64,000 nt of DNA. Origin: Bacteroidales bacterium (GTDB lineage Bacteria > Bacteroidota > Bacteroidia > Bacteroidales > UBA932). Below the pieces are notes generated by a model. The model did no database searches and was not told where the DNA came from. It was given only the letters and a program-made list of their open reading frames with translations. Positions 51,770 to 61,019 of the stretch are shown here, piece by piece (within the stretch, counting starts at the first letter, position 1; each line of letters opens with the position of its first letter). The stretch lies in contig JAKSJO010000015.1 of the NCBI GenBank assembly GCA_024398125.1, forward strand, positions 1 through 64,000, in the 5' to 3' direction. The translations under genes were made by a program, and so were the position numbers.

Positions 51770-52651
51770 ATGTCTCAACAGGTTTCCTTGCCTCAGATAT
51801 GGACAGCAGAAACCGCTCGTGAAGCGGGTCGTGTCGTTCTTGGAAATGATATCGTGATGGTCCGAAGATTGACTTCTTCTTCCTTTCTGTCGCATCCATT
51901 CCGACTTGACTATTATGTACTCATCATAAGCCGTATGGGAAGCATGCGTGGAACCATCAACATGATGTCCCATACCATATCATATCCCAGCCTGGCGATG
52001 ATTCAGCCTGGAAACATGATCAGTTTTGACAGCTTCAGCGAGGATTTCCGCTGTTATTACATCCTCATATCGAGGAAATTCCTGGATGCAATGAACATCT
52101 CTGTTGCGAATCTTGTACCTCTGCGATTTTTCCTCATGATGCGTGACCATCCGGTAATGAACCTTTCTTCCTCTGATTCGGATGTCGTTGTATCCTATTT
52201 CAACCTGCTGTACCGTATCGTCCGAGATGAGACAAATCCATATCGCGACCGTTGCGCCCTTGATATCATCCGATCTTTCTTTTACCTTGCCGCTTCATTC
52301 ATCAGCCGCAACATGGATATGCTTGATTTGTCGGACAGAGATCCTCTTGTTTCCCATCTTATGACCATGATACATAAGAATGCACGTCAGCATCGTGACG
52401 TGTCTTTCTACGCGGAGCGACTGTCTCTGTCCCCGAATCATCTCTACAAGCTGGTAAAGGCTGCGACAGGACGTTCGGTGCATGACTGGATCGACGAGTA
52501 TCTCATCAGCGAGGCAAAGGCAATGCTGAAGACAACGGACATGACGGTCCTCCAGATAAGCGATGACCTGAACTTTCCGTCTCAGTCCTTCTTCGGCAAG
52601 TATTTCAAGCGCCTGACAGGTATGAGCCCCAGAGAGTACAGGAAGGCCTGA
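51770..52651 (+). CDS. AraC-family transcriptional regulator
   Basis: 293 residues. The N-terminal 185 residues form a cupin-like sensing domain of the Bacteroidetes type (SSFLSHPFRLDYYVLIISRMGSMRG near residue 45). The C-terminal 100 residues are a complete AraC domain: HRDVSFYAERLSLSPNHLYKLVK, then ISEAKAMLKTTDMTVLQISDDLNFPSQSFFGKYFKRLTGMSPREYR. It is divergent from the acyl-CoA synthetase and upstream of two transporters; it could control either, which cannot be decided here. ATG 51770 chosen over a TTG four codons earlier. A TATATTTA box near 51738 is a weak promoter candidate. Confidence 0.9.
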   Translation: MSQQVSLPQIWTAETAREAGRVVLGNDIVMVRRLTSSSFLSHPFRLDYYVLIISRMGSMRGTINMMSHTISYPSLAMIQPGNMISFDSFSEDFRCYYILISRKFLDAMNISVANLVPLRFFLMMRDHPVMNLSSSDSDVVVSYFNLLYRIVRDETNPYRDRCALDIIRSFFYLAASFISRNMDMLDLSDRDPLVSHLMTMIHKNARQHRDVSFYAERLSLSPNHLYKLVKAATGRSVHDWIDEYLISEAKAMLKTTDMTVLQISDDLNFPSQSFFGKYFKRLTGMSPREYRKA

Positions 52652-52659
52652 TTATTTGC

Positions 52660-52667
52660 TATATTTG
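52660..52667 (+). promoter_or_regulatory. -7 element of the MATE/DMT transporter pair
   Basis: TATATTTG, 20 bases before the MATE ATG; it also overlaps the end of the AraC gene region. Confidence 0.6.
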
Positions 52668-52686
52668 CGCTCCGATTCCCAGATCC

Positions 52687-54009
52687 ATGCGGTTAAGCGA
52701 TCATTTCACAACGTCAAAGCTCCTCAGGTTTACCTGGCCGTCAATCACCATGATGGTGTTCACTTCGGTGTACTCCCTTGTGGACGGATATTTTGTATCC
52801 AATTTTGTTGGAAAGGTTCCTTTCGCCGCCCTGAATCTTATCTGGCCGGCCATAGCAGTCCTGTCGGCAGCGGGCTTCATGTTCGGAGCCGGTGGCAGCG
52901 CACTTACCGCAAAGACCATGGGCGAGGGCGATCTGGACCGTGCTAACGGGTACTTCTCGATGAATGTTGAATTCACCGTCATTCTTGGTGCTCTTTTCAG
53001 CCTTGCCGGTTTCGTATTCATCAGCCCGATTGCCAGATTTCTCGGTGCAAATGACGCCATGCTGCCATATTGCTGCCTGTATGGACGCATATTGCTGGCC
53101 GGCAACGTATTCGCCATGCTCCAGAATCTATTCCAGCCTTTCTTTGTTACGGCTGGAAAGCCTAAGTATGGATTGTGGGTCATGATTGCCGCTGGAATCA
53201 CAAACATAGTGATGGACGCCCTCTTCATTCCGGTATTCGGATGGGGATTGGCCGGAGCCGCTCTGGCAACTGTCGCGGGCTGGTTGGTCGGAGGACTGAC
53301 AGGTTTGTTTTATTTCTTGCGGCTGAACAATACCAGTTCGCTTCGAATCCGGGTACGCAGGATAGAGGCCCGACCGATTGCACAATCTGCCAGCAATGGT
53401 TTTTCCGAACTGATGACACAGGTATGTATGTCTCTTGTCAGCATGGTGTACAACGCCCAGCTGATGAAGTACGCAGGGGAGAATGGAGTTGCGGCTTACG
53501 GAATGATCATGTATTTCAGTTTCTTCTTCGTCGCCATATTCCTTGGATTCTCGGTCGGAACCTCACCCGTCATTGCGTATCATTATGGTGCAGGGGACAG
53601 ATCGGAGCTTCGCAATCTGCTCCGCATCGGAGTCCGGCTGAATTTTCTCTGCGGCTTGGCCATGGTGGTGCTGACTTTTCTGTTGGCTGCACCGCTTACC
53701 AGACTGTTCCTTGGATACGACATGGAGATGTTCGAGATGGGACGGCGAGGCCTGCTACTGTTCAATCTATGCTACCTTGTAGCAGGTCTGAATGTGTTTG
53801 CAAGTGCATTCTTCACGGCACTAAACAATGGACCTGTCTCCGCCCAGGTGGCATTTTCGCGCAGCTTTTTCGAAGCCGTCGCGGTCGTTGTCATCCCACT
53901 GCTGTTCAGTCCGGAATACATCTGGTTCTCCAGCAGCGTCGCTGAGGTGGCAGCGCTGATGGTTGCAACTTTATATCTTGTCGGACTTAGAAAACGATAT
54001 GGCTATTGA
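52687..54009 (+). CDS. MATE family efflux transporter
   Basis: 440 residues, about 12 TM helices. Starts like DinF/NorM-type proteins (TSKLLRFTWPSITMMVFTSVYSLVDGYFVSNFVG) and has the internal repeat at residue 220-260 (RIEARPIAQSASNGFSELMTQVCMSLVSMVYN). MATE proteins export cationic drugs or metabolites with Na+ or H+. Substrate unknown. Its stop shares a base with the start of the next transporter gene (TGATG-type). Confidence 0.9.
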   Translation: MRLSDHFTTSKLLRFTWPSITMMVFTSVYSLVDGYFVSNFVGKVPFAALNLIWPAIAVLSAAGFMFGAGGSALTAKTMGEGDLDRANGYFSMNVEFTVILGALFSLAGFVFISPIARFLGANDAMLPYCCLYGRILLAGNVFAMLQNLFQPFFVTAGKPKYGLWVMIAAGITNIVMDALFIPVFGWGLAGAALATVAGWLVGGLTGLFYFLRLNNTSSLRIRVRRIEARPIAQSASNGFSELMTQVCMSLVSMVYNAQLMKYAGENGVAAYGMIMYFSFFFVAIFLGFSVGTSPVIAYHYGAGDRSELRNLLRIGVRLNFLCGLAMVVLTFLLAAPLTRLFLGYDMEMFEMGRRGLLLFNLCYLVAGLNVFASAFFTALNNGPVSAQVAFSRSFFEAVAVVVIPLLFSPEYIWFSSSVAEVAALMVATLYLVGLRKRYGY

Positions 54010-54866
54010 TGAAAAAGAGTAATACAAGTTCCTTGTTGCAGGCCCATCTCGCAGTCCTGTTGTTCGGCCTTGCCGGGGTAATCGGCAGGGGAGTGGCTTC
54101 TCCTGCTTTCGTCGTCACTTTTGCCAGGGTCCTGTTCTCTTCGATTACGCTTGGTTTGTTTTTCCTGCTCAGACGTCAGTCAATCAGACTTCGCAGGCCG
54201 GGAGATTTCGCCATGCTTGCTCTTGCCGGGGTGATCATGGCCGCACACTGGACCATGTTCATGGCATCGATTCAAAAGGCTGGCGTTGCGGTTGGAACGA
54301 TTACATTTGCAACATTCCCTCTCTTCGTGACTTTTTTGGAGCCGTTGATGTTCCATGAGAAGCTGAAACCTGGAGGCATAGTCCAGGCCCTCATCATGCT
54401 GATAGGTGTCGTCGTGCTCGCTCCTCTCGGAAAACCGGATCCAGGCCTGCTGTATGGCATTCTGCTGGGAATGGGATCAAGCCTTACGTACGCCATGCTG
54501 TCGCTTCTTAACCGTCGTTTCACTGCCGATTATTCCAGTTCGCAGGTATGTTTCTATGAACAGGGTGTCGCGACCATTGTTCTGCTCCCTATCATGTTCA
54601 TACTTCGTCCGGAAGTGATTGCAGCCGACATTCCATACCTGATAGTGCTGGGTATAGTCTGTACAGCCATTGCACATTCTCTGTTCATCGCATCGTTCGC
54701 GGGACTGAAAGTCCGTACCGCCGGAATCATTTCGGGAATGGAGACGGTCTACAGCATCATATTGGCCAGCCTGATTCTGGCTGAGCTTCCTTCCATGAGA
54801 GAGATCATCGGTGGTGTGATCATTCTTGGTGTTGTGATGTACTCTACTCTGAAATCCGGAGAGTAA
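54009..54866 (+). CDS. EamA/DMT family transporter
   Basis: 285 residues, ten TM helices in two EamA halves (LQAHLAVLLFGLAGVIGRG to about 140, and LLYGILLGMGSSLTYAMLSLLNRR from about 148), with the second-half conserved EQGVATI, GLKVRTAGIISGMETVYSIILASLILAELP. A drug/metabolite transporter for a small organic molecule. The ATG overlaps the MATE stop, so both are translated from one mRNA. Confidence 0.9.
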   Translation: MKKSNTSSLLQAHLAVLLFGLAGVIGRGVASPAFVVTFARVLFSSITLGLFFLLRRQSIRLRRPGDFAMLALAGVIMAAHWTMFMASIQKAGVAVGTITFATFPLFVTFLEPLMFHEKLKPGGIVQALIMLIGVVVLAPLGKPDPGLLYGILLGMGSSLTYAMLSLLNRRFTADYSSSQVCFYEQGVATIVLLPIMFILRPEVIAADIPYLIVLGIVCTAIAHSLFIASFAGLKVRTAGIISGMETVYSIILASLILAELPSMREIIGGVIILGVVMYSTLKSGE

Positions 54867-54911
54867 AGGTGCATTTCTGGGGGAGCTTTCAGGAGTCCTG
54901 TATATAAACAA

Positions 54912-54939
54912 AGAACCGAGTGGAAATCCACCCGGTTCT
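54912..54939 (-). terminator. Terminator of the rpsF-rpsR-rplI operon
   Basis: Stem AGAACCG/CGGTTCT and GTGG/CCAC (one mismatch) around AAAT, followed on the minus strand by TTTGTTTATAT. Confidence 0.7.
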
Positions 54940-54960
54940 AAAGGATATTGTCGATGCTGA

Positions 54961-55407
54961 TTACTCAGCTACAACCTCGAACTTGAGGTCAGCGAAGACG
55001 CCCTTGTAGCACTTTACCTTTGCATCGTATACACCTGGCTCCTTAACTGACTCAGAAACGATGGTTACGTTCTTCTTGTCAACATCGAAACCTGCTGCTA
55101 CGAGTGCCTCAGCGATCTGACCAGCGGTGATTGAACCGTAGATCTTGCCGCTCTCGCTTACCTTAGCGGTGAGCTTGATGAGTGACTCGGAAATCTTAGC
55201 TGCAACTGCCTGTGCGTCTGCAACAAGCTTAGCCTCCTTGTGTGCTCTCTGACGGAGGGTCTCCTCATGCTGCTTGATAGCTGAAGGAGTTCCGAGGGTT
55301 GCGAAACCCTGAGGAATAAGGTAATTGAGAGCGTATCCGGTCTTTACTTCAACGATATCTCCAGCCTCGCCGAGATTCGCTACGTCTTTCTTAAGAATGA
55401 TTTTCAT
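54961..55407 (-). CDS. rplI: 50S ribosomal protein L9
   Basis: 148 residues. N-terminal domain MKIILKKDVANLGEAGDIVEVKTGYALNYLIP, connecting helix, and C-terminal domain with GKIYGSITAGQIAEAL. It binds 23S rRNA at the base of the L1 stalk. Last gene of the S6-S18-L9 operon. Confidence 0.97.
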   Translation of the reverse strand: MKIILKKDVANLGEAGDIVEVKTGYALNYLIPQGFATLGTPSAIKQHEETLRQRAHKEAKLVADAQAVAAKISESLIKLTAKVSESGKIYGSITAGQIAEALVAAGFDVDKKNVTIVSESVKEPGVYDAKVKCYKGVFADLKFEVVAE

Positions 55408-55419
55408 ATCTCTCAATTA

Positions 55420-55698
55420 TTATTTAAGAAGGTCGGTTACATATGGGAGAAGGGCGAGAGAGCGAGCTCTCTTGACAGCCTGAGCTACCTTTCTCTGGAA
55501 CTTGAGTGAAGTACCGGTGATACGGCGAGGGAGGATCTTACCCTGCTCGTTGAGGAACTTCTTGAGGAACTCAGGATCCTTATAGTCGATATACTTGATG
55601 CCTGCCTTCTTGAAACGGCAGTACTTCTTCTTGCGAACCTCTACGGTAGGAGGGTTGAGATAGCGGATGCCGCCATTCTGTTCGTTGTTCTGTGCCAT
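55420..55698 (-). CDS. rpsR: 30S ribosomal protein S18
   Basis: 92 residues. Conserved [43 protein letters not shown] and LALLPY. It pairs with S6 on the small subunit platform. Operon order rpsF-rpsR-rplI. Confidence 0.97.
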   Translation of the reverse strand: MAQNNEQNGGIRYLNPPTVEVRKKKYCRFKKAGIKYIDYKDPEFLKKFLNEQGKILPRRITGTSLKFQRKVAQAVKRARSLALLPYVTDLLK

Positions 55699-55713
55699 AG
55701 TCTAGTCCTCCGA

Positions 55714-56103
55714 TTATGCTTCAGTGGTTTCTTCAGCCTTAGGTGCCTCCTCTGCAGGAGCAGCAGCCTTAGCCAACTTGTTGTTTCTTCTCTTCTCAGC
55801 GTATGCAACTGCATCCTTGTCGAGAGCTACAGTAAGGTAACGGAGAATTCTCTCGTCACGACGATACTGGGTCTCAAGCTTGGCGATGACCTGAGGGTCA
55901 GCCTTGAACTCGATGAGATGATAGAATCCTGATGTCTTGTGGTCGATTGGGTAAGCAAGCTGCTTGAGGCCCCAATCCTCTTCGTACACGATCTCGCCGC
56001 CCTTGGCCTTGATGTACTCAGTGTACTTTGCTACCGCTTCCTTCATCTGTGAATCAGACAAAACGGGAGTTGCGATGAAAACGGTTTCGTACTGTTTGAT
56101 CAT
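55714..56103 (-). CDS. rpsF: 30S ribosomal protein S6
   Basis: 129 residues. Typical start [13 protein letters not shown] and the [26 protein letters not shown] and [14 protein letters not shown] blocks, followed by an Ala/Glu/Lys-rich tail. First gene of the operon; a TATATTTG box lies about 43 bases upstream. Confidence 0.97.
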   Translation of the reverse strand: MIKQYETVFIATPVLSDSQMKEAVAKYTEYIKAKGGEIVYEEDWGLKQLAYPIDHKTSGFYHLIEFKADPQVIAKLETQYRRDERILRYLTVALDKDAVAYAEKRRNNKLAKAAAPAEEAPKAEETTEA

Positions 56104-56146
56104 TGTTTGTAATATTAATTGATAAAGTGTTCCAAAAAATGGAGCG

Positions 56147-56154
56147 CAAATATA
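56147..56154 (-). promoter_or_regulatory. -7 element of the rpsF operon
   Basis: TATATTTG on the minus strand, 43 bases before the rpsF ATG; the leader is long enough for S6:S18 autoregulation, but I did not identify that structure. Confidence 0.6.
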
Positions 56155-56182
56155 TGAATTGTTTTTCTAAACTCCAAATATT

Positions 56183-56737
56183 CTAGCGAGTTATGTATTT
56201 TTCAGGATGCTTTCCAACGAGCTTCCTGTCCTCATAGGCCTTCTGGAGTCTTTCGGTATCGGCTCTTGCGTTGTCGGTAAGCTCAAATGGTATCTCGTCG
56301 AAGCCGACTCTCCTTGTGCCCCAGTCAAAGTATCCCATATAAACCGGACATCCTACGGAACGCGCAATCAGATGATAGCCTGTCTTCCACTTTCCAATAG
56401 GCTTTCTGGTGCCTTCGGGACAGATGGCGATGTAGTAGTTCTCGGCATTCTTCATCGTGTCAATGACACCTTTCATGCTGACGGTAGGATTCTTTCTGTC
56501 CAGAGGCAGCGCGCCCATTCCGCGGAGTATCGGCCCAAGAGGCCAGAAGAAGAACTCCTTCTTTATCATTACCTTGATCTGGCTGTCGATCGATCTTGCG
56601 AAAAGCCAGCTTACCACGAAGTCCATCATGGATGTATGCGGAACGCCAAGAATCACGCCTTTTCTGGTTTCGGGATTCGGATTGTTGTGGGTCCAGCCAA
56701 TACGGGTCAGCAGCCAGTGCGCTGTCTTAGGTCTCAT
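56183..56737 (-). CDS. PlsC-like acyltransferase
   Basis: 184 residues. Catalytic HTSMMD (H-x4-D) near residue 34, KKEFFFWPLGPILRGMGALPLDR, the CPEGTRK phosphate-binding block near residue 108 and the GCPVYMGYFDW strand. A short, TM-poor lysophospholipid or 1-acyl-glycerol-3-phosphate acyltransferase-like protein, common beside parE in Bacteroidetes. Acyl acceptor unknown. Its ATG overlaps the parE stop by 4 bases, so it is downstream of parE on the same mRNA. Confidence 0.85.
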   Translation of the reverse strand: MRPKTAHWLLTRIGWTHNNPNPETRKGVILGVPHTSMMDFVVSWLFARSIDSQIKVMIKKEFFFWPLGPILRGMGALPLDRKNPTVSMKGVIDTMKNAENYYIAICPEGTRKPIGKWKTGYHLIARSVGCPVYMGYFDWGTRRVGFDEIPFELTDNARADTERLQKAYEDRKLVGKHPEKYITR

Positions 56738-58662
56738 ATATCTATATCTTCTAGTTCTTCCTCGGAACGCAGGTTGCCGCAGATGAAATTCTGGCGCTCG
56801 ATTGTGTTGTCACCCATATAGAACTCCATTATCTCGGCGAGCGATTCCTCGTCGGAAAGTTTTACATGATCCAGGCGCATGCCCTTGCCGATGAAGTCCT
56901 TGAACTCACCGGAAGAAATCTCGCCGAGACCTTTGAATCTGGTTATCTCGGCACCCTTTAGTGCTTCTATCGCGGATTCCTTCTCCTCGATGGAATAGCA
57001 ATACCTTGTCTCCTTTTTGTTGCGTACGCGGAAAAGGGGAGTCTGGAGAATGTGGACATGTCCTCGGCGGATAAGGTCGGGATAATATTTCATAAGGAAT
57101 GTGAGCACCAGCATCCTGATGTGCATTCCGTCATCATCGGCATCGGTCGCGACGATGATGTTGTTGTATCTGAGATCGTCAAGGTCCTCCTCTACGCCGA
57201 GCGCGGAGATGAGAAGGTTCAGCTCCTCGTTCTCTGCAACTTTGCGACGGCTCTCCTTGTAACAGTTGATAGGCTTGCCTCGCAGGCTGAACACGGCCTG
57301 GAACTCGGCGTTGCGTGCCTGGGTGATGGTTCCGCTCGCAGAGTCTCCCTCGGTGATGAATACGCTGGACTTCTCTATGTTCTCCTGGGTCTTTTCAGTG
57401 ATTTTGTCGCAGTAGTGGAATCGGCAGTCGCGAAGCTTCTTGTTGTAGACGTTGGCCTTCTTGTTATGTTCGCGAGTCTTCTTCTGGATGGTCTGGATAT
57501 CTTCGCGTTCCTTCTGGGATTCCTTGATCTTTTCCTCGATGATGGGAACGATCTCCTTGTGCATGTGGAGATAGTTGTCCAGCTTCTTTGCGATAAAGTC
57601 GTTGACGAAACTACGTATGGTAGGACCGCGGTCTGTCATGACTGCTCCATCGTCACCCTTGACAGGATGGCCGTCCTTATCCTTCACTGTGTTCTCCCAC
57701 ATGTAGGTCGATCCGAGCTTGGTCTTTGTCTGACCTTCGAACTGTGGCTCCTGGATCTGGATGCTGATCGCTCCGATGATGCCCTGGCGGCAGTCTACCG
57801 GGTCATAGTTCTTTTTGAAAAAGTCCTTTAGGGTCTTTGCGACAGCCTCACGGTATGCAGCCAGATGGGTTCCGCCATTGATTGTGTTCTGGCCATTGAC
57901 GAATGAAGCCACGTTTTCGCCATACTGGGTGCCGTGGGACAGGACAATCTCGATGTCTTCGCCTTCGAGGTGGATCGGCGGATACAGTGGCTTTGCCGAC
58001 ATGCTGTCGTTCACGAGGTCGAGAAGACCGTTCTCGGACTTGAAGGTAACGCCATTGAGAACCAGAGCCAGCCCTTTCTTCAGGTATGAAAAGTTCTTGA
58101 CCATGGTCTCGAGATAATCCATGTTGAAGACATAGTCTCCGAACATGTCGTGGTCAGGACGGAAAATGACGAGCGTGCCGTTCTTCTCGCTGGTCTCTCC
58201 CTTGCCGCTGTCGAGCAGCTCTCCGCGGCAGTAACGTGCCCATGAACACTCTCCATCACGATGTGAGCATACATAGAACTCCTCGGAAAGCGCATTCACG
58301 GCCTTGGTGCCGACACCATTCAATCCGACAGACTTCTTGAATGCCTTGTCATCGAACTTTCCACCTGTGTTGAGGTCGCTTGTCGCCTTTATCACCGAGT
58401 TGAGGGGAATGCCGCGGCCGAAGTCACGTATGGTCACCTGACCATCTTCTATCTTGATCTGGATCTGTTTTCCGAAACCCATCGCAAACTCGTCGATGGA
58501 ATTGTCGACAATCTCCTTCACGAGCACATAGATTCCGTCCTCAGGGTTGTCACCATTGCCGAGGCGGCCGATATACATGCCGGCACGGCGGCGGATATGC
58601 TCCCTCCATTCAAGGGTGATTATGTTGTCGTCTGTGTAGTTTACAGTTTGGTTGCTGGCCAT
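56734..58662 (-). CDS. parE: DNA topoisomerase IV subunit B (ParE, Bacteroidetes type)
   Basis: 642 residues. GHKL ATPase domain (YVLVKEIVDNSIDEF, DFGRGIPLNSV, KKSVGLNGVGTKAVNALS), transducer domain with a Lys-containing QTKTKLGS block, and TOPRIM domain with TEGDSASGT, LRGKPINCY and ATDADDDGMHIR. The Ser in EGDSASG (instead of EGDSAGG of GyrB) and the lack of the GyrB insert agree with ParE of Bacteroidetes. With ParC it decatenates daughter chromosomes using ATP. Operon: parE then the PlsC-like gene. Its promoter overlaps an inverted repeat at 58679-58700. Confidence 0.92.
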   Translation of the reverse strand: MASNQTVNYTDDNIITLEWREHIRRRAGMYIGRLGNGDNPEDGIYVLVKEIVDNSIDEFAMGFGKQIQIKIEDGQVTIRDFGRGIPLNSVIKATSDLNTGGKFDDKAFKKSVGLNGVGTKAVNALSEEFYVCSHRDGECSWARYCRGELLDSGKGETSEKNGTLVIFRPDHDMFGDYVFNMDYLETMVKNFSYLKKGLALVLNGVTFKSENGLLDLVNDSMSAKPLYPPIHLEGEDIEIVLSHGTQYGENVASFVNGQNTINGGTHLAAYREAVAKTLKDFFKKNYDPVDCRQGIIGAISIQIQEPQFEGQTKTKLGSTYMWENTVKDKDGHPVKGDDGAVMTDRGPTIRSFVNDFIAKKLDNYLHMHKEIVPIIEEKIKESQKEREDIQTIQKKTREHNKKANVYNKKLRDCRFHYCDKITEKTQENIEKSSVFITEGDSASGTITQARNAEFQAVFSLRGKPINCYKESRRKVAENEELNLLISALGVEEDLDDLRYNNIIVATDADDDGMHIRMLVLTFLMKYYPDLIRRGHVHILQTPLFRVRNKKETRYCYSIEEKESAIEALKGAEITRFKGLGEISSGEFKDFIGKGMRLDHVKLSDEESLAEIMEFYMGDNTIERQNFICGNLRSEEELEDIDI

Positions 58663-58678
58663 TTCGAGCTACTTTTTC

Positions 58679-58700
58679 TAATCGTACAAAGTTACGATTA
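58679..58700 (-). promoter_or_regulatory. parE promoter overlapped by an inverted repeat
   Basis: The minus-strand -7 box TAACTTTG is at 58687-58694. Around it lie perfect 8-bp arms TAATCGTA and TACGATTA with a 6-base spacer (58679-58700). A protein bound here would cover the -7 element. Confidence 0.55.
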
Positions 58701-58737
58701 AGTGAGCGAAATGGCAAGAGATGGAATTCCCGCTTTT

Positions 58738-59541
58738 TCAGACAAACAGAAGCCCCAGCCATCCGGCTGCAAGAGCAAGGATGCACTTGATGAGCTTCAT
58801 CCTTACGAAAGCCTTCTTGTCGCTTGCAATAAGCGGCAGTCCGGCATGTCCTTCCTGGACGATGCAGTTTGCTATAAGAACGGGAAGAGGCAGCAATCCT
58901 TGTGCGAACATGGTCACGAAGATCATGTGAGGCCCGGAAACTGGAATGAGACCGATGAGGACTGCGACCACGACGAGAATGGAAGCATTTCCTGTCACCA
59001 GCAGCTCCAGGTCGATATAGCATCCGGCAATCTTTATGACAAGCATGGCAAAGAAGGCCCATGCGGATACTTTCAGCGCATGCAGAAGGCTGTGCTTCCA
59101 CCCTGTATGCTCATGATCGGGAACAGTGCCGGTCGGGGCCGAAACCTTGTAATCGTTTCCTTTTATTGCTGCACAGGCATATCCGATAACGATGCCGGCG
59201 ACGACGGCTCCCGCCAGGATGATCATGGCTGTCTTGGGGAACATCGCAAGCATCATGAAGGTCTCGTCGCCCATGGTCGCGATCGCCATGGCCATGACGG
59301 CTCCGAAAGGCACGACTCTTTTGTCGTAAAGGGAAACTGTCACATAGCCTCCGATACAGCCGGGAATGGCTCCCAGCAAGGCCGCAACGGGAACAGTCCA
59401 GCGCTTGCGCTTCCAGATGCCGCTTTCAGCCAGGCTTCCGGTATATGTCCGGACGAGGTCGACAAGCAACATGATTCCCACCACGACTGCGGTGAGAATC
59501 AGAGCCTCCTTGAATATGTCTGCAAGCTGACTGAAATCCAT
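58738..59541 (-). CDS. 10-TM putative metal exporter (ArsP_2/PF11449-like)
   Basis: 267 residues from ATG 59541. Eight to ten hydrophobic segments arranged as two similar halves, each with a conserved loop: GAIPGCIGGYV in the first and GLIPVSGPHMIF in the second. A His/Asp-rich cytosolic loop (VPDHEHTGWKH) separates them. This pattern fits the putative 10-TM heavy-metal (manganese or arsenic-type) exporter family of Bacteroidetes. Ion not identifiable. It starts 4 bases after the DUF1573 gene and is likely co-transcribed. Confidence 0.7.
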   Translation of the reverse strand: MDFSQLADIFKEALILTAVVVGIMLLVDLVRTYTGSLAESGIWKRKRWTVPVAALLGAIPGCIGGYVTVSLYDKRVVPFGAVMAMAIATMGDETFMMLAMFPKTAMIILAGAVVAGIVIGYACAAIKGNDYKVSAPTGTVPDHEHTGWKHSLLHALKVSAWAFFAMLVIKIAGCYIDLELLVTGNASILVVVAVLIGLIPVSGPHMIFVTMFAQGLLPLPVLIANCIVQEGHAGLPLIASDKKAFVRMKLIKCILALAAGWLGLLFV

Positions 59542-59545
59542 GGTG

Positions 59546-60712
59546 TCAATTAAGGAAACCGGTGACGCAGAGTGCCACAAGCGGTCTTACAGGTGAATTT
59601 GTGGTCAGATTGATCATGATTGTAGCCTCGCCCTTGTCAAGACCCTTGGTGTCGAATTCGACAACCAGCTTGCCGCTCTTGCCCGCGGCAATTGTGCCTG
59701 GGAGCTTGAAGCTTGCACGGCGTGTATCGCAGTCTGCCTTATAGATAGTGAGCGGCTCCTTGCCTGTGTTGGTTATTTCGAACTCGGCCTTGACCTTTGT
59801 TCCGACACTGGCCTTTCCGAAGGTGAAGGTGGTATTCTTGAAGCTTGGGATAGGGGCGTTCTTGCGCGCTTCCTTGGTAATGCCGCTGAAATTTTCCTTG
59901 GTGAAAGCCCAGAACCCGATCTTTGAGCTTCCCTTTCCAAGCTCAGGATTCGGCTCGCTGACTATGGCATCACCGCCGGCTGCGCCCGTCTTTGCTTCCG
60001 GCTCGCCGACAGACTTCATTACCTGGCCATTGATGACAGGCGTTGCGTAATACCAGCACTTGCCCCAGTTTGATCTGTCGGCCGACACATTGTAGACGAT
60101 GGTGGCTGTCTGACCGGCAGGAATTGTCTCTGGAGTTACGCTGATGGAAAGGTTGGAGGAGACATCCTTGAAGCTGAGCTTGATAGGGGTCTTTCCGATA
60201 TTCGCAACCTTGACCTGACCTCCACGCTGCTCTCCCTGAGACAGGTTGCCGACACGTATCTCGGTCTCCTTGAAAGCAAGGTTTCCGAAATGTATAGGAT
60301 ATGCCTGGTCCAGTGGCAGAGCCTTCTGGCGCGAAGTTCCGCGAAGGTGGAGCACGATAGGCTTGTTTATGTCGCTGACATATACTGTCAGGGTCTTGTC
60401 GAATGGGTATGGACCTTCGTCGTTGCTGTATGTGGCGGATATCTTGCCGCTCGCGCCAGGCTTGATCTCGTTTCTCGTCCATGTCACATCCGTGCAGCCG
60501 CATGAACTGACTACACTAAGGATGGTGACATTCCCGCTGCTGATGTTCTTTACGTTGAAACTGTGACTGACAGGACCTTCGCTCATGTAGACGTCGCCGA
60601 AGTCATGTATTATATTGTCGATTTCCACCTTGCCGGAGAATTTTGTCTGTCCGGCAAGAATGCTGCAGCTCAGCAGCAGAGCTGCAATGATGAATGATAC
60701 GGTTCTTTTCAT
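59546..60712 (-). CDS. DUF1573 repeat protein (exported)
   Basis: 388 residues from ATG 60712. N-terminal signal peptide (VSFIIAALLLSCSILAGQ) possibly with a lipobox-like LLSC. Three immunoglobulin-like DUF1573 modules: the first with IIHDFGDVYMSEGPVSHSF and VVSSCGCTDVTW, later ones with the same SF..N..G..P.T pattern (SFKDVSSNLSISVTPE; KAEFEITNTGKEPLTI). The CGC motif of the first module is typical. Exported scaffold-like protein of unknown function. It has a TAACTTTG promoter and is followed by the metal-exporter-like gene. Confidence 0.83.
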   Translation of the reverse strand: MKRTVSFIIAALLLSCSILAGQTKFSGKVEIDNIIHDFGDVYMSEGPVSHSFNVKNISSGNVTILSVVSSCGCTDVTWTRNEIKPGASGKISATYSNDEGPYPFDKTLTVYVSDINKPIVLHLRGTSRQKALPLDQAYPIHFGNLAFKETEIRVGNLSQGEQRGGQVKVANIGKTPIKLSFKDVSSNLSISVTPETIPAGQTATIVYNVSADRSNWGKCWYYATPVINGQVMKSVGEPEAKTGAAGGDAIVSEPNPELGKGSSKIGFWAFTKENFSGITKEARKNAPIPSFKNTTFTFGKASVGTKVKAEFEITNTGKEPLTIYKADCDTRRASFKLPGTIAAGKSGKLVVEFDTKGLDKGEATIMINLTTNSPVRPLVALCVTGFLN

Positions 60713-60718
60713 GTTTTG

Positions 60719-60726
60719 CAAAGTTA
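60719..60726 (-). promoter_or_regulatory. -7 element of the DUF1573 gene
   Basis: TAACTTTG on the minus strand, 7 bases before the ATG, so the mRNA would be almost leaderless. Confidence 0.5.
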
Positions 60727-60746
60727 ACAGAAAAATTGGTCCCGAA

Positions 60747-60777
60747 TTTGATTATTCACAATTATCCTATACATTTG
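60747..60777 (+). promoter_or_regulatory. Ferredoxin promoter
   Basis: TTTG (60747-60750), 19 bases, TACATTTG (60770-60777), 57 bases before the ferredoxin ATG. Confidence 0.75.
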
Positions 60778-60833
60778 TAGTGCCAAAGGCATTCAAATGA
60801 CAAAACATTTTTAACTAATAAACGAAAACGATT

Positions 60834-61007
60834 ATGGCTCACAAAATTTCTGCAGATATCTGCGTAGCTTGCGGTTCTTGCCAGGCTGAGTGCGCACAGG
60901 GCGCAATCAAGGAAGGCGATGTATACAGCATCGATCCTGCAATCTGCATCGACTGCGGCGCTTGTGCCGATGCATGCCCAATGGGTGCTATCAGCGCAGC
61001 TGAGTAA
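60834..61007 (+). CDS. 2[4Fe-4S] ferredoxin
   Basis: 57 residues. Two complete cluster-binding motifs, CVACGSCQAEC and CIDCGACADAC (each C-x2-C-x2-C-x3-C), followed by the conserved Pro in the second and P-M-G-A-I at the end. This is a clostridial-type low-potential electron carrier, used with enzymes such as pyruvate:ferredoxin oxidoreductase in anaerobes. It has its own full-consensus promoter and terminator, and is divergent from the DUF1573 gene. Confidence 0.95.
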   Translation: MAHKISADICVACGSCQAECAQGAIKEGDVYSIDPAICIDCGACADACPMGAISAAE

Positions 61008-61019
61008 TAGGCAGATACC

